Part shown: piece after piece, positions 18,129 through 28,014 of the stretch
Layout: each line of letters begins with the position of its first letter
How positions within the stretch are numbered: the stretch's first letter is position 1
Origin: Aestuariimicrobium sp. p3-SID1156
GTDB lineage: Bacteria > Actinomycetota > Actinomycetes > Propionibacteriales > Propionibacteriaceae
Direction of reading: 5' to 3'
Assembly: GCF_025144225.1 (NCBI RefSeq)
Contig: NZ_JALXXB010000002.1
Coordinates: 372,001 to 436,000, forward strand
Length of the DNA: 64,000 nucleotides
Translations under genes and position numbers: made by a program
Notes under the pieces: generated by a model
Seen by the model: only the letters and a program-made list of their open reading frames with translations
What the model was told of the DNA's origin: nothing
The model's database searches: none

Positions 18129-18161
18129 AGCCCCGTGCTGCCACTGCGGCAGCACGGGGCT
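18129..18161 (+). terminator. Terminator of the rplK-rplA operon
   Basis: A 14-bp stem (AGCCCCGTGCTGCC-like arm pairing with GGCAGCACGGGGCT-like arm) with a 5-nt loop lies 22 bp after the rplA stop and is followed by a C/T-rich stretch. Confidence 0.8.
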
Positions 18162-18172
18162 TCCTGCTTCCC

Positions 18173-18178
18173 TAGAGT
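18173..18178 (+). promoter_or_regulatory. -10 element for a leaderless transcript
   Basis: TAGAGT ends exactly 6 nt before the GTG at 18185. The predicted +1 falls on the first base of the start codon. No Shine-Dalgarno sequence is present. Confidence 0.45.
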
Positions 18179-18184
18179 GAAGAC

Positions 18185-19285
18185 GTGACTGATCCAGAGG
18201 TGGGACGCGCGAGGCTGGTGGCCCAGGGGCTCGTCACCCGGCCGTGGGCCGGGCCGGCCGAGGCTGTGGGGGCCTCGATGGCCATGCAGGGCCAGGACCT
18301 GCCCGGCGCCATGGGGTCGGCCGCCCTGCGCACAGCCCGGGGCGGCATCGACGAGGTGATCGCCGCCATGGACGCCGGTGCGATCGTGCGGGGTTACCCC
18401 ATGCGCGGCACCGTCTTCCTGATGGCGGCCGAGGACCTGCTGTGGACCAGCCAGCTGTGCAATGCCGGCGCCCTCCGCGCGGCCCGGAAGCGGCGGGCCA
18501 GCCTGGACCTGACCGACGCCATGGTGGAGAAGGCCCGCGAGATTGCCCTGGGCGTCCTGCCCGATCACGAGCGCGGGCTGCCGCGAGCCGAATTGTTCGC
18601 GTTGTGGGAACAGGCCGGCACCCCCACGACCTCGGGGCGCGGCTACCACGTGCTCGCCCACCTGGTGGGGGAGGGGGACCTTTGCTACGGCCCCTGGAAC
18701 GGGACCGACCAGAACGTCGTCACCACCACCCAGTGGCTGCCCGCAGGAACATCACTGGAGGAGCGGTTCAACGGCGAACGCCTCCCGGCGGTCGCCGAGA
18801 TGCTGGGGCGCTACCTCGCCAGCCACGGCCCGGCGACGCTGCGTGACTTTGCCTGGTGGACCAAGCTGCCGCTGAAGGAGATCCGCGCCGCCTGGGGCCA
18901 GGTCGGTGACCAGTTCGAGACCGGCACCTGGGGTGAGGAATCGCCGGACGCGCGCCACTGGCGTCCCGGGTTGACAGCGGAACTGGCCGACTGCGGCACA
19001 GAGGTCGACCGCCCGCTGCTGCTGCCCGGTTTCGACGAGTTCATCCTGGGCTATGTCGACCGCCTGTTCGCGATGACGCCGGAACAGCACGCGATCCTGG
19101 TGCCGGGCAACAATGGCGTCTTCGGACGCGCGGTGGTCAGCGGTGGCCAGGTCGTCGGCATCTGGAAACGTGAGGGCCGCGCGGGGAAGCGGTCCCTGTC
19201 GGTGAAGGGTTTCGCCGACCTGGGCGTCGAGCTCTCCGAGCTGCTGGAGGCCACCTTCGCCCGTTTCCCCTTCGCCGCGCCCTGA
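18185..19285 (+). CDS. Winged-helix (HTH_42) protein, AlkZ-like putative DNA glycosylase
   Basis: The 366-residue protein belongs to the HTH_42 (COG3214) winged-helix family that includes the DNA glycosylases AlkZ and YcaQ. These remove bulky alkylated or crosslinked bases. Gln35-Gly-Gln37 in SMAMQGQDLPGAM matches the QxQ catalytic motif of AlkZ-type members, and RGTVFLMAAEDL and LLLPGFDEFILGYVDR are other family segments. It may therefore be a repair glycosylase, although many short actinobacterial members are uncharacterised. The GTG start lacks a ribosome binding site and follows a leaderless-type -10 box. The gene is monocistronic and flanked by two terminators. Confidence 0.78.
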   Translation: MTDPEVGRARLVAQGLVTRPWAGPAEAVGASMAMQGQDLPGAMGSAALRTARGGIDEVIAAMDAGAIVRGYPMRGTVFLMAAEDLLWTSQLCNAGALRAARKRRASLDLTDAMVEKAREIALGVLPDHERGLPRAELFALWEQAGTPTTSGRGYHVLAHLVGEGDLCYGPWNGTDQNVVTTTQWLPAGTSLEERFNGERLPAVAEMLGRYLASHGPATLRDFAWWTKLPLKEIRAAWGQVGDQFETGTWGEESPDARHWRPGLTAELADCGTEVDRPLLLPGFDEFILGYVDRLFAMTPEQHAILVPGNNGVFGRAVVSGGQVVGIWKREGRAGKRSLSVKGFADLGVELSELLEATFARFPFAAP

Positions 19286-19298
19286 ACTCACCTCAACA

Positions 19299-19331
19299 CA
19301 CAAACGCCCCGGGCGAACCGGGGCGCTTGTG
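19299..19331. terminator. Bidirectional terminator between convergent genes
   Basis: A 14-position stem with one mismatch (CACAAACGCCCCGG with CCGGGGCGCTTGTG) closes a 5-nt loop. It lies between the HTH_42 gene and the NlpC/P60 gene, which point toward each other. Confidence 0.7.
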
Positions 19332-19361
19332 CAGGGGAAGTGGTGCCAGCAGTGGCGGGCC

Positions 19362-20144
19362 TCAGGAGGCGGGGCGAACAGCCTTCATGTACGGCATGGT
19401 GTTCAGCGCGACCTTCTTGATCGGCTGGCCGGGGCGCGAGGCGTGGATGATGTAGCCGTTGCCCACGTAGATGCCGACGTGGCTGCCGGAGTAGTAGCCC
19501 ACGATGTCGCCGGGGCGCAGGGTGGACTTCGAGACCGACGGCAGGCTGCTCAGCTGGGAGTTGCTGACGCGCGGGATGCTCACGCCAACGCTCTTCCAAG
19601 CCGCCTGGGTCAGGCCGGAGCAGTCATAGGACGACGGGCCGGTGGCGCCGTAGACGTAGGGCTTGCCCAGCTGGGCGTAGGCAAAGTTGACCACCCGGGC
19701 GCCGCGGGTGGTGCTGGTGCTGGAGGTGCTGACGCGGGGCGTCGTGGTGGCCACGGCCACCTTCTGGCCGGCGCCGACGCGCAGGGCGTAGAGGGTGGAG
19801 TAGTCCAGGACGCCGGTCTGGCGCAGCTTGCGGCTGGCCTGGTACTTGATGAGCTGGGCCTTGGTCTGGGAACCGAAGTAGCCGGTCGCCCCGCTGGAGG
19901 GGCCGAGGCGGACCTCGATGAGCGCCTTCTGGAGGTTGCGCACAGCGCTGTTGGTGGTGCCGTACTTGGCGGCGTAGTTGGTGCCCCGCGCGTAGTACAT
20001 GGAGCAGTAGATGTTGGGGCCACCCGAGCAGTACTTGGCCTCGGAGGTGGTCATGGCGTTGGCCTGCGGAGCTGCAACCAGGCTGCTGGTGGCAGCAGTG
20101 GCGATGGCGGCGGCGGCCACGATGGCGTTGCGGATCTTGGACAT
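19362..20144 (-). CDS. Secreted NlpC/P60 peptidoglycan endopeptidase with a peptidoglycan-binding domain
   Basis: The 260-residue product has a signal peptide (about residues 1-33, ending AAPQANA). A peptidoglycan-binding-1-like segment follows (VRNLQKALIEV ... TKAQLIKYQ ... LRQTGVLDYSTLYAL). After a Ser/Thr linker comes the C-terminal NlpC/P60 domain, with catalytic Cys in SSYDCSGLTQ and His in GSHVGIYVGNGYIIHAS. It probably cuts stem peptides of peptidoglycan outside the cell and may act in daughter-cell separation or growth. The ATG at 20144 has an AAGGGGAAG site. The gene is monocistronic and divergent from mfd. Confidence 0.9.
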   Translation of the reverse strand: MSKIRNAIVAAAAIATAATSSLVAAPQANAMTTSEAKYCSGGPNIYCSMYYARGTNYAAKYGTTNSAVRNLQKALIEVRLGPSSGATGYFGSQTKAQLIKYQASRKLRQTGVLDYSTLYALRVGAGQKVAVATTTPRVSTSSTSTTRGARVVNFAYAQLGKPYVYGATGPSSYDCSGLTQAAWKSVGVSIPRVSNSQLSSLPSVSKSTLRPGDIVGYYSGSHVGIYVGNGYIIHASRPGQPIKKVALNTMPYMKAVRPAS

Positions 20145-20400
20145 TCTTCCCCTTGGTCGGGAGCCGCCCCACGGTGGGAACCGGCTGGTGTTCTTTCGGG
20201 TGCAGGTGTGTCTGTTTCCTGGCGTCGGGCTACACAGTAACCCCTGAAGTTTCTCAGGCAAAATTAACCTTGAAGTTCGTGGGACCACAGCCCGTCCCCG
20301 CGACCAGCGCAGACGTAGTGAACGTTGGGCGGGGGCGTCACCTGCGCGTCACCTTCAGCTGAACGCTTCTCAGCTTTCCGGGGCGCGGGGGGCTGTCGCA

Positions 20401-20406
20401 TAAACT
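20401..20406 (+). promoter_or_regulatory. -10 element for a leaderless mfd transcript
   Basis: TAAACT ends 6 nt before the mfd GTG, so the predicted transcription start is the start codon itself. Confidence 0.45.
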
Positions 20407-20412
20407 CGAGCG

Positions 20413-23400
20413 GTGACTCTTTCCGGGCTCGTTGACCTCCTCGCCACCGAACCGCAGCTGTCCGAGGCGCTGGGCCTCGCCCGAGGGGGCGCACCAGCCC
20501 TGGACCTCGCCACCCCGCCCAGCTCACGGGCGGCGATCGCCGCGACCCTGGCCCGCCACAGTGACCGGATGGTGCTGCTCGTGGCGTCGACCTTTCGGGA
20601 GGCAGAAGACCTGGCCTCAAGTCTCGAGTCATGGTTGAGCCCTGACGAGGTCTGCTATTACCCGGCCTGGGAAACGTTGCCCCACGAACGCCTCAGCCCG
20701 CGCTCCGACACGGTGGGCAGGCGGCTCGAAGTGTTGCGTCGCATCACGGGACGCGAACAGCTCCCGCCGCCGCGCGTCGTCGTCACTGCTGTCCGATCGC
20801 TGCTGCAGCCCCAGGCCAGGGGCTTGGCGGAGCTGATGCCAGTGGTCATCGAGAAGGGCGCCGAACTCGACCCCGGTGAACTCGCCCACCGACTGGTGGA
20901 CGCCGCCTATACCCGCGTGGACCTGGTCGAGCGTCGCGGGGAGTTCGCCGTTCGCGGCGGTATCGTCGACCTGTTCGCGCCCACCGAGGAATTGCCGGTC
21001 CGCATCGACTTCTTCGGCGACGAGGTGGAAGAGATCCGCCACTTCAGCATCGCCGACCAGCGGTCAGCGCCGGACGCCCTGGACCGTGTGGTCGCCAGCC
21101 CGTGCCGCGAACTGCTGCTCAACGATGCGGTCCGGGACCGTGCCCGCGCGCTGATCCCCGAGCATCCTGAACTGGTGGACATGCTGGACCGCATCGCCGA
21201 GGGGCAGGCGGTCGAGGGCATGGAGGCGCTCACCCCGGTGCTGGCCGACGGTCTGGAGATGCTCGTCGACGTGCTGCCTGCCACTGCGATGGTGCTGCTC
21301 AGCGACCCGGAACTGGTGCGATCCCGCGCCCAGGACCTGGTCCGCACCAGTCATGAGTTCCTCGAGGCGAGTTGGTCGGGTGCAGCCGGCGGCGGCCGAG
21401 CACCGATCAACCTCGACGCCAGTGCCTACAAGGAACTCGGCGAGGTGCGCAGCCATGTCCTGTCCCGAGGTCAGTCCTGGTGGTCGCTCTCGTCGTTCAC
21501 CCTGGCCGACACCGACTCCTCCAGCACCGAGGACAACCACGTCTCGACCGATGGCGTGGAATCCCTCGAGCTGCCAATCCGGCAGACCGAGCCCTGGCGT
21601 GGTGACGTCGACGGCGCCGTCGCCGACTTCGCTGAAGCCCTCTCCCACGGTGCGCGTGTCGTCCTCACCGTCGACGGGCCGGGCCTGGGCTCCCGTATGA
21701 AGGAGGTGCTGGGCGAGCACGACCTGCCGGCGCGGGTCGTCGACGAGGTCGCAGAGGCACCCGAGCAGCGTTCCATCACCATCGTCCCGGCCACCCAGCG
21801 CCACGGCTTCCGGGCCGACGGCCTCGGGCTGGTGGTCTTCACCACCGGTGACCTGTCCAGCCAGCAGGTCGCCGACAAGTCCGCGCGCAAGATGCCCTCG
21901 CGGCGCAAGAACCAGATCGAGCCGCTCGAGCTCAAGGCCGGGGACCCGGTCGTCCACGAGCACCACGGCGTCGGCCGCTATGTGGAGATGACCACCCGCA
22001 CCGTCCAGGGCGCCACCCGCGAATACCTGGTCATCGAATATGCCCCCAGCAAGCGCGGACAGCCCGGCGACCGCCTCTTCGTCCCGATGGACTCCCTCGA
22101 CCTGGTCACCCGCTACGTCGGCGGTGAAAACCCGGCCCTGGACCGCATGGGCGGGGCGGACTGGCGCCAACGCAAGTCCCGCGCCCGCAAGGCGGTCAAG
22201 GAGATCGCCGCCGAGTTGATCAAGCTCTACGCCGCCCGGCAGGCGTCCCGGGGGCATGCCTTCAGCAGCGACACCGTCTGGCAGCGCGAACTGGAGGACG
22301 CCTTCGCCTATGTGGAGACCCCTGACCAGCTCGCCACGCTGCAGGAGGTCAAAAAGGACATGGAGCAGGTGGTCCCGATGGACCGACTGGTCTGTGGAGA
22401 CGTTGGTTACGGAAAGACCGAGATCGCGGTCCGCGCCGCGTTCAAGGCGGTGCAGGACGGCAAGCAGGTCGCCGTGCTGGTGCCGACCACGCTCCTGGCC
22501 CAGCAGCACTTCCAGACCTTCTCCGACCGCTATGCCGGGTTCCCCGTGCACGTCGCCGCCATGAGCCGTTTCCAGTCCGACAAGGAGATCGCCCAGGTCA
22601 AGGACGGACTGTCCTCCGGCAAGGTCGACGTGGTCGTGGGCACCCACCGCCTGTTCGGGTCCGATGTCGTCTTCAAGGACCTCGGTCTGGTCATCGTCGA
22701 TGAGGAGCAGCGCTTCGGCGTGGAGCACAAGGAGGCGCTGAAGAAGCTTCGCCTCAACGTGGACGTGCTCTCCATGTCGGCGACCCCGATCCCCAGGACC
22801 CTGGAGATGGCGATCACCGGCATCCGCGAGATGTCGACCATCGCCACCCCGCCCGAGGAACGCCACCCGGTGCTCACCTTCGCCGGCCCCTATGACGAGG
22901 GCCAGGTGACGGCCGCGATACGGCGCGAGCTGGCCCGCGAGGGCCAGGTCTTCTTCGTGCACAACCGCGTCCAGTCGATCGAGAAGACTGCCAAGCGGAT
23001 TCGCGAGCTGGTGCCAGAAGCCAGGGTGGTCACTGCCCACGGACAGATGGGGGAGGCCGCCCTGGAGCAGGTGATGGTCGACTTCTGGGAACGTCGCGCC
23101 GACGTGCTGGTGTCGACCACCATCGTCGAGGCGGGCATCGACATCTCCACCGCCAACACCTTGATCATCGACCGCGCCGACCGCATGGGCCTGTCCCAGC
23201 TGCACCAGATTCGTGGTCGAGTCGGACGCGGGCGCGAGCGGGGCTATGCCTACTTCCTCTACCCGCCGGACAAGCCGCTGACCGAGGCCGCCCACGACCG
23301 GCTGGCCACCATGGCCGCCCACACCGACCTGGGTGCCGGCATGGCGATCGCGATGAAGGACCTCGAGATCCGCGGTGCAGGCAACCTGCTCGGCGGGGAG

Positions 23401-23988
23401 CAGTCCGGTCACATCGCCGATGTCGGCTTCGACCTCTACATCCGACTCGTGGGCGAGGCCGTGGCCAACTTCCGCGGGGAGGACGTGGAGGAGGAGCCCG
23501 ACATGCGCATCGAGCTCCCTGTCGACGCGCACCTGCCCACCGACTACGTCGAGTCCGAACGCCTGCGCCTGGAGATGTACAAGCGGCTGGCCGAGGTGCG
23601 TACCACCGAGGACATCGACGAGGTCGCCACTGAGCTGCGCGACCGTTATGGCGAGTTCGGTGCGCAGGTCCAGGCGTTGCTGGACGTGGCCGCCTTCCGC
23701 CTGCTCTGCCGGGAACGAGGCATCAGCGAGGTCACCACGATGGGCAACAACGTGCGGATCGCGCCGGCGTCCCTGCCCGAATCGCGGGAACTGCGCCTGA
23801 ACCGCCTCTACCCGGGAAGCACGATCAAGAAGGCGCTGAACGTGGTGCTGGTGCCGCGTCCCCGGATCTCTGTTATCGAGGGACTGATCACCGACAACGA
23901 GCTCCTGGAGTGGCTGTGCACGCTGGTGCGTGACATCTTCCCGGTCACGGTGGCGCGGACGGTGGCGGAGGGCTCGGAGGAGGAGTGA
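20413..23988 (+). CDS. mfd: Transcription-repair coupling factor
   Basis: Mfd is the translocase that displaces RNA polymerase stalled at DNA damage and recruits UvrA. The 1191-residue length is full size. The UvrB-like N-terminal part includes EVCYYPAWETLPHERLSPRSD. The RNA polymerase interaction domain starts at GDPVVHEHHGVGRYVEM. The RecG-like motor has Walker A CGDVGYGKTE, the DEEQ box in VDEEQRFGVEHK, SATPIPRTLEMA, and motif VI in HQIRGRVGRGRERGYAY. The C-terminal TRCF domain follows. The GTG start has no ribosome binding site and fits a leaderless mRNA. The lipoprotein and mazG genes follow on the same strand. Confidence 0.97.
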   Translation: MTLSGLVDLLATEPQLSEALGLARGGAPALDLATPPSSRAAIAATLARHSDRMVLLVASTFREAEDLASSLESWLSPDEVCYYPAWETLPHERLSPRSDTVGRRLEVLRRITGREQLPPPRVVVTAVRSLLQPQARGLAELMPVVIEKGAELDPGELAHRLVDAAYTRVDLVERRGEFAVRGGIVDLFAPTEELPVRIDFFGDEVEEIRHFSIADQRSAPDALDRVVASPCRELLLNDAVRDRARALIPEHPELVDMLDRIAEGQAVEGMEALTPVLADGLEMLVDVLPATAMVLLSDPELVRSRAQDLVRTSHEFLEASWSGAAGGGRAPINLDASAYKELGEVRSHVLSRGQSWWSLSSFTLADTDSSSTEDNHVSTDGVESLELPIRQTEPWRGDVDGAVADFAEALSHGARVVLTVDGPGLGSRMKEVLGEHDLPARVVDEVAEAPEQRSITIVPATQRHGFRADGLGLVVFTTGDLSSQQVADKSARKMPSRRKNQIEPLELKAGDPVVHEHHGVGRYVEMTTRTVQGATREYLVIEYAPSKRGQPGDRLFVPMDSLDLVTRYVGGENPALDRMGGADWRQRKSRARKAVKEIAAELIKLYAARQASRGHAFSSDTVWQRELEDAFAYVETPDQLATLQEVKKDMEQVVPMDRLVCGDVGYGKTEIAVRAAFKAVQDGKQVAVLVPTTLLAQQHFQTFSDRYAGFPVHVAAMSRFQSDKEIAQVKDGLSSGKVDVVVGTHRLFGSDVVFKDLGLVIVDEEQRFGVEHKEALKKLRLNVDVLSMSATPIPRTLEMAITGIREMSTIATPPEERHPVLTFAGPYDEGQVTAAIRRELAREGQVFFVHNRVQSIEKTAKRIRELVPEARVVTAHGQMGEAALEQVMVDFWERRADVLVSTTIVEAGIDISTANTLIIDRADRMGLSQLHQIRGRVGRGRERGYAYFLYPPDKPLTEAAHDRLATMAAHTDLGAGMAIAMKDLEIRGAGNLLGGEQSGHIADVGFDLYIRLVGEAVANFRGEDVEEEPDMRIELPVDAHLPTDYVESERLRLEMYKRLAEVRTTEDIDEVATELRDRYGEFGAQVQALLDVAAFRLLCRERGISEVTTMGNNVRIAPASLPESRELRLNRLYPGSTIKKALNVVLVPRPRISVIEGLITDNELLEWLCTLVRDIFPVTVARTVAEGSEEE

Positions 23989-24055
23989 GTGACGTGGCCC
24001 GCTAGGATCGCCCCGTACCCGCCTGCCCGCCAGTTGCCACTCTGTGAGGAGAGCC

Positions 24056-24583
24056 ATGCTCCGCTCCACCCGCTCCCGTCTCGGTGCCCTCGTCGCCGCG
24101 TCCGTCGTCGCCTTGACCGGCTGCGCCCAGGGCAACCCGTCCTCGGCCTTCGAGCTGGGAGACCGCAGGGTCAGCATGGAGCAGCTGGATGACTACACCC
24201 AGGCCTGCAAGCCGCTGTTCAACGATGACTCCGCCGGCCTCACCGGCATCCGCAACCTGGTCGCCGGCAGCCTGATCAGCGAGGAGCTCCAGGCCCGGCA
24301 CAACCTGAGCTTCTCCGACGAGCAGATCCGGGGGGCGCTGGCCCAGTTCAACCAGGAGGTCGGCCTCAGCGTCCCCGGCTGCGCGCCCCTGTTCACGAAG
24401 CTGGGCGGCCTGCACCTGACCATGGCCAAGCTGACCCCCGAGAAGGGCCTGGCCGAGATCGAGAAGATGGACTTCAAGGTCAACCCGCGTCTGGGCACTT
24501 GGGACAGCAAGCGCCTGGGCGTGGTGATGGGCGGCAGCGAACTCTCCGGCCTGGCCCCCATCACCCGCGATTCCGGTGACTGA
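24056..24583 (+). CDS. Lipoprotein, SurA-N-like, upstream of mazG
   Basis: This 175-residue protein has a lipoprotein signal peptide with lipobox LTGC (Cys about residue 22) and is therefore anchored outside the membrane. The rest (IRNLVAGSLISEELQARHNLSFSDEQIRGAL) resembles the helical N-terminal chaperone part of SurA/PrsA-like proteins. No prolyl-isomerase domain follows. A conserved actinobacterial lipoprotein often sits between mfd and mazG, so the context is typical. GGAG lies 5-6 nt before the ATG, and a TAGGAT -10 box is at 24003-24008. The gene end overlaps the mazG start by 8 bp. Its role is unknown, possibly in folding of exported proteins. Confidence 0.7.
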   Translation: MLRSTRSRLGALVAASVVALTGCAQGNPSSAFELGDRRVSMEQLDDYTQACKPLFNDDSAGLTGIRNLVAGSLISEELQARHNLSFSDEQIRGALAQFNQEVGLSVPGCAPLFTKLGGLHLTMAKLTPEKGLAEIEKMDFKVNPRLGTWDSKRLGVVMGGSELSGLAPITRDSGD

Positions 24584-25223
24584 GACCCAGCCGGCTGGGC
24601 GCGGCAGTGAGCTGCTGCGCCTGGCGGAGGTGATGCATCGGCTGCGCCGCGAATGCCCCTGGGATGCCGAGCAGACCCATCGCAGTCTGGTCACCTACCT
24701 GGTCGAGGAGACCGGTGAAGTGGTGGACGCCATCGAGACCGGTGATGACACCGACCTCCGCGAGGAGCTGGGTGACCTGCTGTTGCAGGTCTACTTCCAC
24801 TCCGAGATCGCCAGCCAGGAGGGCCGTTTCACCCTCGACGACGTGGCGGCCGGCGTCGCCGACAAGCTCATCGTCCGCCATCCCTACGTCTTTGGTGATG
24901 GCGAGCTGCCTCAGGACCTGGAGGTCAGCTGGGAGGCCCGCAAGCGCGCCGAGAAGGGGCGCACCGGGGCGCTGGAGGGCATCCCGCAGTCACTCTCGGT
25001 CGTGGCCCGGGCGGCGAAGGTGGCCAGTCGCGCCCGCAAGCACCACGTGCCCATCGATCTGCCAGCTGAACCCATCACCGCCGAGGAGGCGGGGCGCGGA
25101 ATCCTGGAGCTGGTGCTTCGGGCCCAGGCATCGGGCGTCGACCCCGACCAGGCTGCGCGCGATGCCCTGCGTGCGCTGGAGGCCGAGGTGCGTTCGGCCG
25201 ACACTGGGGCGGGCGAGCGCTGA
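24576..25223 (+). CDS. mazG: Nucleoside triphosphate pyrophosphohydrolase MazG
   Basis: MazG hydrolyses (d)NTPs to the monophosphate and pyrophosphate and is thought to clean oxidised or excess nucleotides. The 215-residue protein has the N-terminal MazG domain with the metal motif EETGEVVDAIE and EELGDLLLQVYFH. A second, shorter helical repeat follows, beginning at KRAEKGRTGALEGIP. It starts with GTG inside the end of the lipoprotein gene, implying coupled translation. Confidence 0.92.
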   Translation: MTETQPAGRGSELLRLAEVMHRLRRECPWDAEQTHRSLVTYLVEETGEVVDAIETGDDTDLREELGDLLLQVYFHSEIASQEGRFTLDDVAAGVADKLIVRHPYVFGDGELPQDLEVSWEARKRAEKGRTGALEGIPQSLSVVARAAKVASRARKHHVPIDLPAEPITAEEAGRGILELVLRAQASGVDPDQAARDALRALEAEVRSADTGAGER

Positions 25224-25416
25224 GCGTGTTCGCCCTTGGCGGATCTGGTCCAGCATGTGGCTCCGGGTTCGGTCAGGCATCAGTGGTGTGGCAGGGTCTG
25301 TGTCGTGAGCTCCATGCTGACCCAGCGCAGGCATATCGACCTGCAGCGCGCCAACAGCGCCCTGTGTCGCTGATCAGCCTGTGTCGCTGATCATTCTGTG
25401 TCGCTACTCGATTCCG
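25224..25416 (+). other. Intergenic region after mazG with 17-bp-period repeats
   Basis: No gene is recognised in 25224-25416. Its notable content is the repeat array at 25362-25407 listed separately. The remainder up to the quinone reductase gene holds a small open frame. Confidence 0.5.
25362..25407 (+). repeat. Short tandem repeat, period 17 bp
   Basis: The 15-mer CTGTGTCGCTGATCA occurs at 25362-25376 and 25379-25393. A third partial copy (CTGTGTCGCT) begins at 25396. The period is exactly 17 bp. It lies about 140 bp upstream of the glutathionyl-hydroquinone-reductase-like gene and could be a set of operator sites or a slipped duplication. Confidence 0.6.
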
Positions 25417-25545
25417 ATGGTGAGAAGCCAGTTCGGTATCGTCCCCGCCGGACCCGACGAGGCCGGCTGGCTCACCCCGCACGGACGCGAGGCCCTTTCC
25501 GGGGCGCCCGTCTTCCGTCGGCACACTCCCCAGGAACAGGACTAA
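25417..25545 (+). CDS. Small open reading frame upstream of the GST-fold reductase
   Basis: An ATG at 25417 opens a 42-residue frame ending in TAA, three bases before the next gene's ATG. The peptide (FGIVPAGPDEAGWLTPHGRE ... PVFRRHTPQEQD) has a balanced composition that looks coding, and the tight spacing suggests translational coupling. In-frame GTG at 25381 is an alternative start. No ribosome binding site is evident, and I recognise no family. It may be a true small protein, a remnant of a longer gene or chance. Confidence 0.3.
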   Translation: MVRSQFGIVPAGPDEAGWLTPHGREALSGAPVFRRHTPQEQD

Positions 25546-25548
25546 GAA

Positions 25549-26520
25549 ATGGCACTATCAGAACTCACCCGCGAAACCACCTCCTCCGGCGCCTTCGACC
25601 GTCAGACCAACTCCTTCTCCACGCCGTTCGGGGACGCCCCGGGCGAGCTGCCCGTCGAAGCCGGCCGCTACCGGCTGCTGGTGGCCAAGATCTGCCCCTG
25701 GGCCCACCGCCAGATCATCGTCCGTGAGCTGCTCGGTCTGCAGGACGCCATCAGTCTCGGCGTGGCCAAGTCGCTGCGGGATGATCGTGGTTGGCCCTTC
25801 GCGCTCGACGAGGGCGGCAAGGACCCGGTGCTGGGGTACGAGTACGTCACCGACGCCTACCTGGCTGCCGACCCCGGCTACGACAAGCGCGCCACCGTGC
25901 CCGCGCTGGTCGACGTCACCACCGGGCAGGTGGTCAACAACGACTACCACCGCATGACCAACCACCTCGAGGTCGCCTTCGCCCCCCTGCACGCCGCCGA
26001 CGCCCCCGACCTCTACCCCCAGGAGCTACGCGAGGAGATCGACACCTTCAACGCCTGGCTCTTCGACCGGGTGAACAATGGCGTCTACAAGTGTGGTTTC
26101 GCTACCTCGCAGGCGGCTTATGAGGACGCCTACGACGCCCTGTTCGCCGCCCTGGACGAACTCGAAGAACGGCTTGCTGACCAGCGGTTCCTGTTCGGTG
26201 ACCACATCACCGACGCCGACGTGCGGCTCTACGTCACCCTCGCCCGGTTCGACGCCGCCTACTACGGCCGGTTCAAGGCCAACCGTCAGCGATTGGTCGA
26301 CTTCGAGCACCTCTGGGGATATGCCCGCGACCTGTTCGAGACGCCGGGGTTCGGTTCGACCACCGACTTCGACGCCATCAAGCTGGGTTACCACGCCTCG
26401 CTGGAGGGTCAGGGAGCCGTCGTCATCATTCCCAAGGGCCCCGACCTGAAGGGTTGGAAGTCCCCCCATGATCGCGCTCGGCTCAGCGGGACGCCGTCGG
26501 AGAAGTTCCGTCGAGCATGA
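25549..26520 (+). CDS. S-glutathionyl-hydroquinone reductase-like GST (YqjG/ECM4 family)
   Basis: The 323-residue protein is a Xi-class glutathione-transferase-like reductase. The N-terminal thioredoxin-like domain has the active-site motif CPWAHRQIIVRELLGL. The helical domain carries LYPQELREEIDTFNAWLFDRVNNGVYKCG in pieces and the FLFGDHITDADVRLYVTL segment. Family enzymes remove thiol adducts from hydroquinones by disulfide exchange at the Cys. Because mca at 48579 shows that this organism uses mycothiol, the physiological thiol may be mycothiol. AGGA lies 6-9 nt before the start. The gene may be coupled to the preceding small frame. Confidence 0.85.
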   Translation: MALSELTRETTSSGAFDRQTNSFSTPFGDAPGELPVEAGRYRLLVAKICPWAHRQIIVRELLGLQDAISLGVAKSLRDDRGWPFALDEGGKDPVLGYEYVTDAYLAADPGYDKRATVPALVDVTTGQVVNNDYHRMTNHLEVAFAPLHAADAPDLYPQELREEIDTFNAWLFDRVNNGVYKCGFATSQAAYEDAYDALFAALDELEERLADQRFLFGDHITDADVRLYVTLARFDAAYYGRFKANRQRLVDFEHLWGYARDLFETPGFGSTTDFDAIKLGYHASLEGQGAVVIIPKGPDLKGWKSPHDRARLSGTPSEKFRRA

Positions 26521-26596
26521 GTCGTCCCGACGTCGTGGGGAGGCTGCCGCCGGGCTTGTGACGGGCGCCCCCACGACGGGCGGAGGCACCCGTTAG

Positions 26597-27913
<1,317 letters not shown>

Positions 27914-27944
27914 GCTGGGAAACCTGAGCGTTCCCGCTTCGATC

Positions 27945-27974
27945 GGCCCCGACCCCCACGCTGGGGGCGGGGCC
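27945..27974 (+). terminator. Terminator after eno
   Basis: GGCCCCG(A)CCCCCA pairs with TGGGGGCGGGGCC with one bulged A and a short loop, 31 bp after the stop codon. Confidence 0.65.
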
Positions 27975-28014
27975 GTTCCGCTTCCGTTCCCGGAGACCGC
28001 ACTACACTGGCCGC

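Noticed and set aside
20289..20412. Extended start of the NlpC/P60 gene up to 20288
   Set aside because: The extra 48 residues precede a perfectly placed signal peptide at 20144 with its own ribosome binding site.
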